64,000 nt of DNA from Staphylotrichum longicolle (taxonomy: Eukaryota > Ascomycota > Sordariomycetes > Sordariales > Chaetomiaceae): the NCBI GenBank assembly GCA_019096155.1, contig JAHCVI010000002.1, positions 930,001-994,000 of the forward strand. The letters are read 5' to 3'. A program made the translations under genes and the position numbers. Below the pieces are notes generated by a model. It was given only the letters and a program-made list of their open reading frames with translations, searched no databases and had not been told where the DNA came from. Below are positions 10,892 to 22,927 of the stretch, in pieces. Numbering within the stretch: the stretch's first letter is position 1; the number at the start of each line of letters is the position of its first letter.

Positions 10892-11108
10892 GAGAAGGGG
10901 AAAGCAGCTTTTTTTTAGTTCCCTTGAGCACGGTACGAGAGGTTGTCAGAGGATACCGCCGGGGCTTTGTTTTATCCCTTTTCAGGGTACTTTACGAATT
11001 AACGACGTCCACGACCTTTGTACAATAGGCTACAGGATGGCAAGACCAAGGGTGACCGAGTTGCCCCGATATCTACCTAATTAGACACTCTCAAGATATC
11101 ATCAGCCC

Positions 11109-12116
11109 TCACAACTTCTCAAACGTGGGCTTCATCTTCTGGAGGCCCGACATGAGAGCCGCGGCGACATCATCAGTCTGAAGCGCGGCGGCATTCCACA
11201 CACCCGTGTACCTCAAATCTTGCAACAACTGTCAGTCTCCAAGCGCAAACAGAGCACGGTGGCAAGGGGCAAACACATACTATCCTCAACCGTGTGATCC
11301 CGGCTGTGGTTCAGCAGCTCCTTGGTCCCCTGCACGGCCACGGGGCTCTTGGAAGCGATGAAGGCGGCCGTCTTGACGGCGGCGGCCAGCGCGGCGGCCT
11401 TGGACTCGTGCACCTGGCTGACGAACCCGACGGCGAGTGCCTCGGCGGCGCCAAAGTCGCGGGCCGTCAGGCAGACGTCCTTGACCCACGACTGGCTGCC
11501 GACCACCTTGGGCAGGCGCGCGAGGGTGCCAATGTCGGCCGCCAGCCCAATGTCGACCTCCTTGACGGAAAACCGCGTGTCCTTGGCGCACACCCGGATG
11601 TCGGCGCAGCACGACATGTCGATGGCCAGCCCGATCGAGATGCCATGCATCACGCAAATCACCGCTGTTTACCCCCCCAAGAACACACACACCGTCAGCC
11701 TACCTTCCCGGAAAAATAAATAAATGAAAAAAAAAAGTCAACCTACGCTTCTCACACCTCTCTATCGCCGAGATACACCCCTGGAACTCCTCGATGTACC
11801 GCCTCATCTTGGCCGCCTTGCGCGCCCCGTCCAGCCCCTCGGCGGAGAGCACGCCGCCCTCGCTCGCGGCCGTGACGTCCAGGCCGGCCGTGAAGGCGCG
11901 GTCGCCGGCGCCCGACAGCACGACGGCGCGCACGTCCGGGTCCGTCGACAGCTGCCGGAACACCTGCCGCAGCTCCACCCACATGGCCTCGTAGAAGGCG
12001 TTGAGCTTGCCCGGCCTGTTGATCTCGACGTGCGCGACGAGCGGCGCGGGGGAGGTGATGATGAAGTGGGTGTAGCCGGAGTACGCGGCGAGCGCCTGTT
12101 GCTGGGATTGGGACAT
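11109..12116 (-). CDS. Delta(3,5)-delta(2,4)-dienoyl-CoA isomerase (ECH1-type, crotonase family)
   Basis: Three exons, 11747-12116, 11281-11664 and 11109-11218, with introns of 82 and 62 nt, giving 287 aa. Crotonase-fold marks are present: INRPGKLNAF near residue 35, an oxyanion-loop region GDRAFTAGLDV, and CVMHGISIGLAIDMSCCADI. The segment FSVKEVDIGLAADIGTLARL carries the Asp and Glu positions diagnostic of dienoyl-CoA isomerases rather than plain hydratases. The family moves double bonds of unsaturated fatty acyl-CoA so that beta-oxidation can continue, in peroxisomes or mitochondria. The C-terminus is FEKL, not a canonical SKL-type peroxisome signal, so location is uncertain. Confidence 0.9.
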
Positions 12117-14172
12117 GGTGATGGTGGTGCTGTGCTTGTCCTGTGCTGTGCTGTGCCGTGCGTTTTGGTCCTCTGTAGGAGTGGTGTGGTGAGCTGAGAT
12201 GACCGGGGCGGCGCGGTAGGTGTCCGACAGTGTTGTCGGTTTCTACGGCGGTTCCGGGGATGGTGGTGGTTTCGAGTCTGGCAACGGGGTATCCGTGGAG
12301 AGTGGGCGCTGCAGAGATGCCATGTCGCGGACTGTGGGATGGTCTGGAGTTGCCGAGGCCCGTGGTGGGTTGGAGACCAGAAGCGGGCCGACGCCGAAGC
12401 TGGGGTAAGGGGAGGGAGCCACAGGGGTCCCCGCCCAGTCGCGTCCCGGCCGGCTGGGGCTGTCAAATGCGGGGCCTGGGTTATCGCAAGAGCGAGCTGG
12501 AGATGCTGCATGTGAATCGAAGGAATGCTCGAGCTTCGAAGCTCGCCACACATATTCCATGCATAAGGTATTGGCCTGCTCTGCCCACTTTCCTGTTTGG
12601 CACCAGCCATTGGACGCATTGTGACATGGGGCCGAGATCCATTCTGTCTTGGAGGGCTTCCACTTGGCAGTTGTGATGGCCTGGAGCCATGGACATTCCT
12701 GAGAGAGTCGCGTAACGCGCGGAGAGGCTGGTCCTGACCTGGAATTGGCTGATCAGGCTCGAGTTTGGGTGCAACAAAAACATTGACAACATGACGAATT
12801 GAGACTTTGCCGAATTGAAAGAAATTACCCAGGTGCGGTCCATTGGAGTCTCTGGTCCCGGCAGAACAGCCCCCATAGAAAAATCGCATCTCACTTTCCC
12901 ATGGCATCGATTCGAGACCGTTCTGGCAACGAAAAAACGCATTGTCCGGGCCTGGATTCCATCCACGTGGGAATGCCGTGGCGCCGCGGTCCCCATGTCG
13001 AATTCATGCTTCATGCGATGCGGGAACAATGCACCTTCTCGGGTTGTTTGAAGAAACCGTTTTTCGGTCTCCGAGGTGTGCGACCATGTCCGCTGCGGCA
13101 GTGTCTTGGTATATCCTCTGTTGACATCTAAATACGAAAACACAAGCAGAAACGAAGCACAAAATCTCACTGAGGCGCGGAAAGGGCTGACCCAGTTCCA
13201 GCCATCCAGCAGTCATCCAGCCCCTAACCCTGGCTTGCCTATTGCGTCTGCCGGTGGACTGGACAGCCCAGTGGGACCAGCTGTCAATTGAACTGAAGGA
13301 CCCGCTGTCCAGAACTGTTCACCCCATCTCTCCCGTTTCCACTTGCAGCTGAATGCCCGAAGCACGGCCGTTGAATTGAGGCCTCTAACCGAGATCATCC
13401 TTACAGTCCCCTTCTGGACGACAAGATTTTCTCAACTCAGCATTCCCATTGATTTATCAGAGCAAAACAGTTCTGTCCCCAAGGCCGTCTTCTCTGTGCA
13501 AGGTGTGACCAGCACCACCTGGGGAAGCAACCCGCTCTGCCAGGCCCAATAATCACGATCCACGCACCCCTCGTACCGTTGATTGCTCCCCCAATCAGCG
13601 GCGAAAGCCAGTGCCGCCGCCGCCGCTGAACGGTCCCGCCCCGTCAACCCTCATCATACGTGGTCTTGCCGCGAGCGACCCCCAACCCGGAAGCGCTCCA
13701 TGCCACCTGGAGGACCCGCCGAGCTACGAATAGTCGAGTAATCCAATACCTCCCTGGAAATAGAACAGACCCAACAACGTGCTGCAGCGGCACATAAACC
13801 ATGGGAGCGACACCACGCAGTGTGCCTTCTCCATTTCCCGCCTCTTCGTCGTCCGCCGGCCCTGTCTAGATCTGGCCGCCCTTTTGGCCTGTCCATTGCT
13901 CGAACACGGCCGCTTCCAGGTTTCCTTGTGGCCCCCCGACCCGATCCTGGGCCTGCTTTTCACGACTGCCACCCCTCAGTTGCATCAGCGCCCCCCCCGT
14001 CCGCCCGACATCCGAAGAGGCCTCTCTTCATTTTTTGTTTTGGCGGCACTCCGACTTTGACGTCCCCCGAGAATCGCAATCCCGACCTTGACGTGTGGCC
14101 GTCAACTTTGCCATCACCATTCTCCTCTAGACGCGCCCGCGCAGCGACTCGGCTGCCCTCCGAGGGACGACG
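12117..14172. other. Divergent intergenic region, 2.05 kb
   Basis: This lies between the dienoyl-CoA isomerase (-) and the SH3-SAM-PH gene (+). A short direct repeat of TGTGCTG-like units lies at 12128-12160, next to the isomerase start. Open frames here (one of 229 codons at 12481-13170, minus) have no recognisable domain and overlap others, so I do not call them genes. The long space may hold leaders and promoters of both flanking genes. Confidence 0.45.
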
Positions 14173-17100
14173 ATGGCTGCGTCCCATCCAAACAAGCCCG
14201 ATGTGGGCGATATCCTGCTTGTCATCCGTGAGTGCCCCCGTATTCCACGCCCTTGGATTCCACTGCCCCGATGCTTCGTATTGCGCGGCGCAACTAGGTA
14301 TTGCACTCGACTGCGTCCCCGCCATCAGCCGTCGCTTGTTCCGGGCAAGAAACAATGGCTAACCCTCCTCGCCCCGTAGACGACTTTCAAGCCCGCAGTT
14401 CAGACGAGCTGAGCCTAGCCAAAGGCGACCGCGTAGAGCTCCTTGAGCGTGACGACGAGTTCGGAGATGGGTGGTACTTTGGCAAGCATGTGGTCAATGG
14501 GAACAGCGGCCTCTTTCCAGAGGGTGGGTTTGTAGGACCATGTGCTTTACTCGCTTTGGCTGACATGGCATAGTTTACACACGGCCCGCACCGAAACCTG
14601 TTGCCAACGCGCCCGTCCTTTCAACACCGAAGCAACCCCTCACACCCTTGGCCGAGGTTGCCAACGAGCAGACGACGACCGCTGCCAGCCCACCCGTCGA
14701 GGAGATCGAGAGCACCCCCGTTCAGGAGACAAAACCGATGCCCGCCGCCCCCCCCCAGAGTGCCTTCAAGTCGACCCCTCCCGCAGCCAGTCCCGCACCT
14801 ACGGCCAGCAGTGTGCCAGCTCATATAGGGTCTGGTCTCGGCAACACAACGCGGCCCAGCACCAGCGCCGATAGCCACGTCCTGCACGAGACTCTGAACG
14901 TCATCGACGAGCACATCACCGACTTCAACTCGCCATCAGGTAATGCATCGACCCGGAATGGTAACGACTCGGGCAGCGAGTACAGCTCGCACATTGGCAA
15001 CAGAATTTCGTACATCCAGGGCGAAGAGACGGACGAGGAGGAAGAGACGGCGCATACACAGCAGGAGGTCCAGTCATGGAACGCGGACCAGGTTGCCGAG
15101 TATCTGTTCACTGTCGGCGTGGAGAAGCACCACTGCGAGGTGTTTCGAGACCAGGAAATCACGGGCGAGGTGATTCTGGGGATGGACCAAACCTCGGTTT
15201 TCATCAAAGCGCTCGACTTGGGGTCGGTGGGGAGGCGGTTGAAGACATGGCAGAAAATCAAGCAGCTCCAGGACGAGGTAACGGGGCAGGGTATCAGCAC
15301 GGGCAGAAACACGCAAAACTACGGAAGCGAGGCCGGGTCCGATGTAGCAGGAAGGGTTCGCAGCAGGACCAACACCATCACAAGCTCCGGCCCGCGGTTT
15401 GCCCCCCTCAACGAGACGTCGCTCTCGGTCATGACGAAGCGCCTGTCACAAACACCGAAGCTGGAACCTTATGAGCCCGTCTCCCCGGTCTCCCCTCTCG
15501 TAGAGAGCCCAACTCGCACGTTCCACGAGAAGCGACCTTCTGCTGCGTCGGTCCGAGATTTACATCACTCGCGCCGGCATTCGTCGACGAACGATTTCCG
15601 CACACCAAGCACTGCTCTCAACGCTTCCTCAGGACCTCCAAAGGTGTCGGCTAGCACCGCGTTTGCGCCTGTCTCGCACAAAAAGCAACCGTCGTTCGAC
15701 CGGAACTGGACTCTAGGGAGCGCCGCAGCTTACTCGCCGCGTCCCTTGTCCTCGGCTGGGCACCAGGACGGAATGACTGGCCAGGGTGCGCAGCTCCAGG
15801 ATTCGGTCGCTGAGCTTGACCGGGGCTACTTCTCGGGCACAGATGCCGACGGCCGACGTCGTAACGTCCTGAAAAAGCGCGACAGCGTGCAGGGCTCGCC
15901 CAAGGCGAGCTACGCCGAGGAGCAACGGGTGCGGAGCGCGACCGCCTTGTCGAGACACTCGAGGCTCGGAAGCGTCGACTCTGTGCGCGACTCGTCGCTT
16001 TCGCCCGCAGCACAAAAATACTACGGTGTAACCAAGCGCACGCCGTCCGTCGCCACTACAACGGACTCGCTGCGCCACTTTACGGGCTCAAAGGAGGCCG
16101 CAAACCCGACCGTCACCCGACTGGACAGCAATTCGTCAGACCAGTCGCGATCCTCGCCCAAGTCGGCCATCAAGCGGCTGAGCCAAGTCAACCACCCCGA
16201 CTTCAACGTAAGCATGATGCTGCGGAGCCCGTTCGGTGGATTGCGGGCGGCCTCGGACGCGATTACGGGTAGCGAACGGGCGAAGCTGTCCCCCATCGAG
16301 TCGCCGCTCAAGGAATCGCCAATGCACTCGCCGGCGCCCACCGGGTCGAGCACACCTTCCGGAGGCCCGAGCTTTGAGCTCGACTCGCCCGACGCCGCTG
16401 GAAAGAGCCCGAGCACGGCAACAACGACAGCCAGCCGGACCAGCCGCAAGAAGACGAAGCAGGAGACGAGCGCGTACACGCGCGGCCTGCAGAAGATCAG
16501 CCCCCGGGAAGCGATGAAGGACGCCGACTACAGCGGCTGGATGAAGAAGCGGAGCGCCAACCTGATGACGACGTGGAAACCTCGGCTGTTTGTGCTGAAG
16601 GGCAGGCGTCTCGCATACTACTACTCGGAGGACGACGACCAGGAGCGGGGCCTGATCGACATTTCGTTCCATCGGGTCCTGCCGGCGGACAACGAGCGGC
16701 TCACGGGGCTCCATGCCACGCTCACGGGCGTCTCCAGCACGCCTGCCATGCCCGCCGGAAGCCACATGACCACGCTCGCTGCAGCCGATGCCGACCGCGA
16801 CCCGGTCAAGGAGTCGGACGCCATCTTCATCTTCAAGCTCGTCCCGCCGCGCGCCGGCCTGTCCCGCGCCGTCAACTTTACAAAACCCACCGTGCACTAC
16901 TTTGCGGTGCCCAACATCAAGCAAGGGCGCCTGTGGATGGCGGCGCTGATGAAGGCGACCATCGACCGCGACGACACCCAGGCCGTCACGACCACGTACC
17001 AGCAAAAGACCATCTCGCTCGCCAAGGCCCGGCAGATGCGCCATCGCCCGCCCGCGCTGATGGGCCTCGAGGAGGGCGCCGACGACACCAACAATAGCGA

Positions 17101-17299
17101 GAACAAGGGCCCCGCTGGCGCCGCCAATACCAAAAACAAGAACAGCAAAGAGTCCAACGGCCTCGGTATTTACGGCGAGATGGGGGGCGGCGCCGACAAG
17201 TTTGGCCTGCAGCAGCACCCGGAGAGCGCCAGGGTCAACAGGGGGTTCGGCGAGCTGGGCGGCGAGAAGGACACGTCGTTGCTGCCGCAGAGCGCTTAG
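14173..17299 (+). CDS. boi1: SH3-SAM-PH polarity protein (Boi1/Boi2, Pob1 type)
   Basis: Three exons: 14173-14227, 14380-14523 and 14574-17299. Introns of 152 and 50 nt both join phase-correctly, giving 974 aa. An SH3 domain spans about residues 15-70 (HDFQARSSDELSLAKGDRVE ... DGWYFGK ... GLFPE). A SAM domain spans about 232-301 (SWNADQVAEYLFTVGVEKHH). A PH domain starts near 717 (SGWMKKRSANLMTTWKPRLF) and carries a long insertion before its last strands, ending near 870. Regions between are Ser/Thr/Pro-rich and look disordered. This order is that of yeast Boi1/2 and fission yeast Pob1, cortical scaffolds that work with Cdc42, formins and the exocyst in polarised growth. The N-terminal MAASHPNKPDVGDILLVI, split by intron 1, leads directly into the SH3 fold, which supports the start. 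Confidence 0.93.
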
Positions 17300-18510
17300 G
17301 CGGGCTCAGGGTTGCTGCCGCTGCCGCTGCACTTTTGAAGTCGCGTGCATGGGGATGCTGTTGAGTGGGGTGGAGATCGTGTCCCCCCTCTTTCTCTCTC
17401 TCAGGTTGCCCTTTTGCTCTCTGCTTTTGGGGCCTCTCCCGTCCCTAGCGCATGTTTCTTTTGCTTTTGCCTACTTTATGCTCTTTTACTACAATACCCC
17501 CCCTCGGCCTGCCGTGATATCTACTTACCCGATTCATGGTGTGGCTGACGCTGCTTATTTTTGTTCCCTCTCCTTTGTCTTTGTTGTTTTTGGTTTTTTG
17601 GTGGCTGGGTTTTTGCGAAGTGTAAAGTACATAGTGTTGCGCGTCACTTCTGGAGAAGAAGAAGAAGAAGAAGAAGAAGGGGCGGTGGGGGTGTTGGCAT
17701 GGCTTGGTGTGGTGGTGGTGGTGGTGTGGGGGGTGGGGAGTGGGTTGGTGACTGCTCGCCTTTGGGGTTGATGGGTGGGTGAGGTAGCTAGTTCATAAAA
17801 TGGCCTGTTCAAAAGCCTGCTGTGTTATGTGTGGTTCGGTTTGACCTTGGTCTGTGGATTTCGTGATGGTGGATGGGCGGAGTCAGTTTGGGGGTTGAGG
17901 AGAGGTTCGATGTATGGATTTGTTGCTGTGGAAGTCAGAGCTCTGTATGTCATGCGGAAGAAGAATAAAAAACCAATTTGCTGTGAATTGTACCTAATGA
18001 ACTGAACTGGAAAGCTGTTCCACTTTGCTGCCTCCCGCTCTGGAAGGTGCTTTCCATGGTGTGTTGTTCAGCAACCTGCAGCCGCGCGGAACTTGCCGAG
18101 GCGCGCAGCCCAACCGCCAAAAAAGTCGCGTCTGTGCAGCCGCAGAAGCTCTCCGGTTTTGGAGCTCTGTCCACCTTCCAAACAAAAAACCACAAACCAC
18201 CCACTCGCAACAACTACGATTGCCTGCGCCCCGGGTTTCTCGAGACCAATCGGCCTACGGAACGCAACGGGAAATTGCGAGCTTTTGCGAGTTGGGATAT
18301 GTGATCGGTCCATTTGAGCAACATTGATTGCGCCATCCATCCATCCAATTCGGCTGATCGCAACCCGCAGTTTGAAGCTTGCTTCAGCATCCCAGAGCCA
18401 CCACCTCATTCATCCCACGAGTCAAAATCCGATCGACCAACCGATCGACCGAATCTCCCAACAACCGCCCCAAACCCCACACTACCAACAACTGACGACA
18501 ACAAGCAACA
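17300..18510. other. Intergenic, 1.2 kb, with simple repeats
   Basis: Begins as the 3' UTR of the SH3-SAM-PH gene. Contains a pyrimidine tract near 17383-17402, a (GAA)n run at 17653-17680, and a GGT-rich tract at 17708-17730. The last 200 bases are the CA-rich leader of nup85. No gene was seen. Confidence 0.5.
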
Positions 18511-21500
18511 ATGTCCCGCCCCTTCAACTTCACTCTGGCCCCCTCCGACGACGACGACGACTTCTCCTCCCCGCAGCCCGTCCTCCCCTCCACCCCGGAC
18601 CGCCGCCACTACGCCTCCAAGTCCAGACAACAAGAGAACCTCTTGCACACCAACGCAAGCAACCGCTCCACAACCCCCGCGGGGCCCCCGCCCAACTCCT
18701 CCACCGCGAGCTTCACGCCCGCCGGCGCGCCGTCGGCGAGCTACCTGGGGAGCTCCATCATGCGCGGCGCCGGCGCGTCGGGCGGCGGGGCCTCGTCCAA
18801 GGTTGGCGGGGGTGTGGCAAAGGGCTTGTTTACCTCTGGCGTTGGTGCGCCGCCGCCGCCGCCGACGCAGGGGCTGTTTACCGGCCTCGGCGGTGGTGTG
18901 GGCGGTGGGCAGAGCGAGGTGAGGGGCTTGTTCACGGGCATTGGCGGGGGGTTCGACTCTGCTGGTGGTGGCGGTGGTGACGGGGGCGGCAAGAAGGGAG
19001 GTGGAAGTGGGGGGTTGTTTTCCGGGTTGGGGACGGGCGCGGGCGGGACGCTGGGGGGGCAAGCAAGAAGAGGAGCGTGATGGGCCCGCTGGGGAGGTCG
19101 ATTCGGCATCAGCGGGGCCCGTCGGGGCTGAGTCGCGCTGTCGGGGTTGATGAGCTGAGTCCTCAGGGGCCGAAGAGGGTGGGGGGGACGTTTGGGGTGC
19201 CCGCGTTTGATGATGATGATGAAGAGGAGGAGGATGAGGAGGCCGGGAGTGTGGGGGAGGAGGGGGATATGTGGTTGGATATGCCGGCTGGTGGCGCGGA
19301 GCCCAGGTTGCCGGCGGTGGGGGATGAGTCGGATTTGTTGATGATGGCGACGCCTGCTGCGACGGAGAGGGTGCGCAGGGAGGCGGAGGATATCTTTCGT
19401 GCTACGGCGATGCAGGGCGGTGGGGCCGCGAGGAGGAGGGAGCATAGGTATGCCGCGCTCGCCAAGGATGTGTATCAGCAGATGGGGACCGCTCCGAGGT
19501 GTCGACATTGATGAAGGGGTGGGCGAGGCCGAGGATGAGGAGAAGATGGATGACGCGCTGGCGACGGTCGCTGGCAAGGTCGCGGCTCTTTGGAAGGGCT
19601 ACCTGGATAAGCTCCCGCAGCCGACAGAGGAGCATGTGGCCGAGATCGGGCCTGGCCCACACGCCACGGGGTTTGAGAAGGCCAACTACCTCGCCAACTT
19701 GGCGCTACAAATTCACCACACGCGCTACGACGAGGGCGGGATGGCCCGCGTTGAGCCCCTCCCGGAGACGCTGTTCCGCTGGCTAAATGACTACCACGAC
19801 ATGTACGGCAACCAGGTCGACGAGATCCTCCGCCACCGGCCCAGCCCGGCGTGCCACTCGCTCTTCTGGCAGGCCGTGTTTATCGCGCTGCTGCGCGGCA
19901 AGGTCGGCGACGCAGCGAGGCTGCTCCAACACGCCGGCTGGGGCCACGTCCGGCGCGGTCAGCGCGGCGAGTACGCCTATGTCGACCGGGCGCTCGAGAA
20001 CGTGGAGCGCGCGGCTGAGGAGACGATCGTCGTGCTTGAGAGCTGCCCCGGTTACGACGGCAACTGGGAGATCTGGAGCAGCGACTGGACCTTGTTCCGC
20101 GTGCGGGCGCAGGGTGCGCTCGAGCACCTCAGGCGGTTTGCGGAAGGAAAGGATAGCGCCTTTGGCGAGTCGACGTTTTCCGAGTCTGTCATGTCGACGA
20201 GGAGCAGGCAATCCATGGCTGGTCTGGCCCGACGGGCCGAGAGCCAGGTGCCCTGGGAGATCTACGAGAACCTGAACATCGTTTTCGACATCATCCTTGG
20301 GCAGCAAGGCGCCATCCTGGAAGCTGCGCAGGACTGGCTTGAGGCCACGGTTGGCCTGTTCGGCTGGTGGGATGAGCGGAGGAGCCCCGCCGAGAAGCCG
20401 TTCAACATGTCCCAGTCGCTGTCGCGCTCGCAGGCTCTGGTCCTGCACTCAGCCCCAACCTCCGACTCGGAGAGCTACCTCGACAGACTTGCGCGCGCGT
20501 TCCATACGTCTGTGGAGTCAGACTTCCACTTCAACTCGCAGAATCCCGTCGAGATTGGCATGGCCTGCGTCTTTGAGGACAACATCAAGGGGGTCATTGG
20601 CCTGCTCCGTGGTTGGTCGCTTCCTGTTGCTGCTGCGGTGGCCGAGATTGCGTCTCTCGGGAAGTGGCTGCCTCCTCACCAGCCTACTGGAGCGTTCGGG
20701 CTTGAGGACCTCGACATGGACGACCTGGAGGTTCTGGGCATGGACCCTGGTGCGCCCGACGAGGTTGACGGTATCAAGGACAGCACGCTGGTTCAGTATG
20801 CCCAGGCACTGGCCGACTATGAAGGGCTATCTTCTGTCAAGGACAAGATGGGTGTCTCGAGGGAAGGCTGGGAGCTGTCGATCAGCGTTCTCGGCCGGAT
20901 GGATTCTCCCGAGCGGTCGGAAGAGATGGTCAGGGATTTGGTGGAGCACCTGGTCCAGGAGCTTCATGTGGACTCGAATGCGATGGTGGACAGGCTTTGG
21001 ACGCTGTTGAGTGAGCTCGGCATGATTGAGTTTGCCGAGGATGCGGCAGAGGTGAGTGTTACTGGTCACAGGTTGGGTTGCATAGTTTACTGACTATACT
21101 AGACGTACGGCGATATTCTCGCCCGAGACTCCCACCGCTACGGCGAGGCAATGTGGTATTACGCCCTCGCCCACCGCCCGAACAAGGTCCGCGAGGTCAT
21201 GAACCTCCTCATATCCTATTCTCTCATCCAGTCGACCGCATTTCCGCCTGCCAACGACCTCGACGACTACCTACACAAGCTCCTCACCGACCGCAAGAAC
21301 ACCCTCGAGCAGTGTGCCAACCAAGACATGGAGGCTGCCGAGCTCCTGGGCAAGATGCTCAGCGGCTACGCTTCGCTCCGGCAGTTCTACGACATCCGCG
21401 ACAACGAGCACGCGCTGCCGCACGCCACACCCCTCGCGCGCCGGCAGCAGGCCGCGGCGGCGCTCATCAGCGTCATCGCCAGTTCCGACGACAACATCCG

Positions 21501-22050
21501 GGGCGGGCTGTTCGACCAGACACGCGACGGCATCGTCAGCGAGGACTTCCTCCTCGCGCTGCTGGGCGAGGCCCTCGTGTTCGTCTCCAACCCGGACAAC
21601 ACCAACGTGCACCACGGCCAGCTCGCGGCGCCCGTCATCTCGCTCGACCAGATCGACATTCTCCTCAAGGCCATCGAGGACCTCCAAGCCGTCGGCAGCA
21701 GGGTGTACAACGCGTGCGACGAGTTCCTGCAGCTGGTGCTGGCGAGCGCGCCGGGCGGGCTGAAGGGGTCGACGCCCGCGGATCTGCTCAAGAAGACCAC
21801 CGCCGGCGGTGCGGGGGCCGGCGGCAATCTGATGCTCGCGGGCAACTCGCTCGTGGCGAGCCAGCTGCAGCGGTCGCTGACTGGGGGCGGGGCGCTAGGC
21901 AAGGTGGCGGTCAAGAGAGGGTGGGACTGGCGGACCGAAGTGGCGGCGTTCAAGACCAAGGGGGAGGATGTCATGAAGAGGTTGAGGCTCGGGGTGGCCA
22001 AGGATTTGGCGGGGCTGTGGCTGGCCGAGGCGGATGAGATGGTTTGGTGA
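18511..22050 (+). CDS. nup85: Nucleoporin Nup85 (Nup75 family, Y-complex), with two apparent compensating indels
   Basis: The body and C-terminus match fungal Nup85, a scaffold of the Y-shaped (Nup84/Nup107) subcomplex. Typical segments are HRYAALAKDVYQQMG, FWQAVFIALLRGK, LGMIEFAEDAAE, RYGEAMWYYALAHRPNKVRE and LLGKMLSGYASLRQFYDIRD. One intron, 21052-21102 (gtgagt...actag), joins the last exon in phase. The N-terminal 190 residues are Gly-rich with GLFTGLGGG-like units. The frame changes twice. At the G7 run 19053-19059 one more G would restore frame (giving ...LGGASKKRSVMGPLGRS). At the G4 run 19484-19487 one G fewer would restore it (QQMGPLRGVDIDEG). Between the two points the protein is conserved-looking, so both are probably consensus errors. 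About 1160 aa after correction. Confidence 0.88.
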
Positions 22051-22349
22051 GTCGTAGGAGGAGAAGCGAACTGAAGAAGGAGAGGGGGATCTGGCTGTGT
22101 TTGGTCACTTTTGGTGTTGGGGTTAGAGAACGGATCATGTGTAAGGTTTTGTGTACACAAGATTAGGAATGCTTTTTTCGGTTGGAACCACTGCTGCAAG
22201 CTGATTTGTCGTTCTCTTCCTTCTCACACCCAGGTTGAACTGAGTCCTCTCATCCCGTACCACGCCCCCATCTCATCTGATCCCAACAACAGACACCCTT
22301 TCTTTACTCGGTTGGTATACCCGACACCTACCATTTCCATAACTACCGC

Positions 22350-22927
22350 TCACTCCAACCACGCCCCCTTGTCGCCCGCAAAAACCTCCTTCCAAGTCTG
22401 CCCCTCCCCGCGCCGAAACTCCTTGACGGCGACCACGTCTTGCCCGCCAAAGTTGCCGTACAGGTGCGGACACCCGTTGGTCCCGTCGACCTCGTCCCAC
22501 TTGACGCTGGCGGGGTCAAAGTTGGCGAGGCGCAGCTTGACGAGGTAGAAGGAGACGGCGTCCTTGAAGAAGAGGTCTGCTGTGATGGGGACCTTTTGGG
22601 TGGGGAAGCGCGGCGAGGGCATGTATGTTAGTACATACCTTACTTTGGATGATGTGGAAGGGAGAAGCTGTCCTACTATGCAAAGGGGGCAGTGAAGGAA
22701 AGGAGGAGGGAGAGAGTGGTGTGGGAAGGTGGGTCGGGGTTAGGTAAAGAGGAGGAGGAGAGGGAAAGGTAGACACATGCCTGCCACGAGGCGCTCAGGT
22801 GGACAAAGCCATCTTGCCGGTCTAGCTCCGAGAGCGGGTATTGCTCGGGGATGGGATCGGGGGGCGCGGTGGGGGTGATTTTGTAGACGAAGTCGGGAAG
22901 TGGAGAGGGGGCCGGGAGCGGGGCCAT
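22350..22927 (-). CDS. DUF952 family protein, with a GC-AG intron
   Basis: Two exons, 22781-22927 and 22350-22592, give 129 aa. Exon 1 holds FVYKI and LDRQDGFVHLSASWQ; exon 2 starts VPITADLFFKDAVSF and ends FRRGEGQTWKEVFAGDKGAW. The order FxYKI, DGFVHLS, and a hydrophobic strand of the LVKLRLA type is that of DUF952, a small family found in bacteria and fungi with no established activity. The exons join cleanly only if the intron at 22593-22780 uses a GC donor (CAG|GCATGT) with an AAAAG acceptor; no GT donor nearby keeps the frame. The Met was chosen because DFVYKI follows within 20 residues. Confidence 0.85.
22593..22780 (-). other. GC-AG intron
   Basis: A 188-nt intron in the DUF952 gene with donor CAG|GCATGT and acceptor CAAAAG. 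It was inferred because the protein family demands SASWQ directly followed by VPITADLFF. Confidence 0.7.

Noticed and set aside
12481..13170. 229-codon minus-strand frame in the isomerase/SH3-SAM-PH spacer
   Set aside because: No recognisable domain and no supporting exon structure; other frames overlap it. The hydrophobic start alone is not enough.
16136..17218. 360-codon antisense frame opposite the SH3-SAM-PH gene
   Set aside because: Opposite a conserved PH-domain exon; composition is that of a codon-bias shadow.
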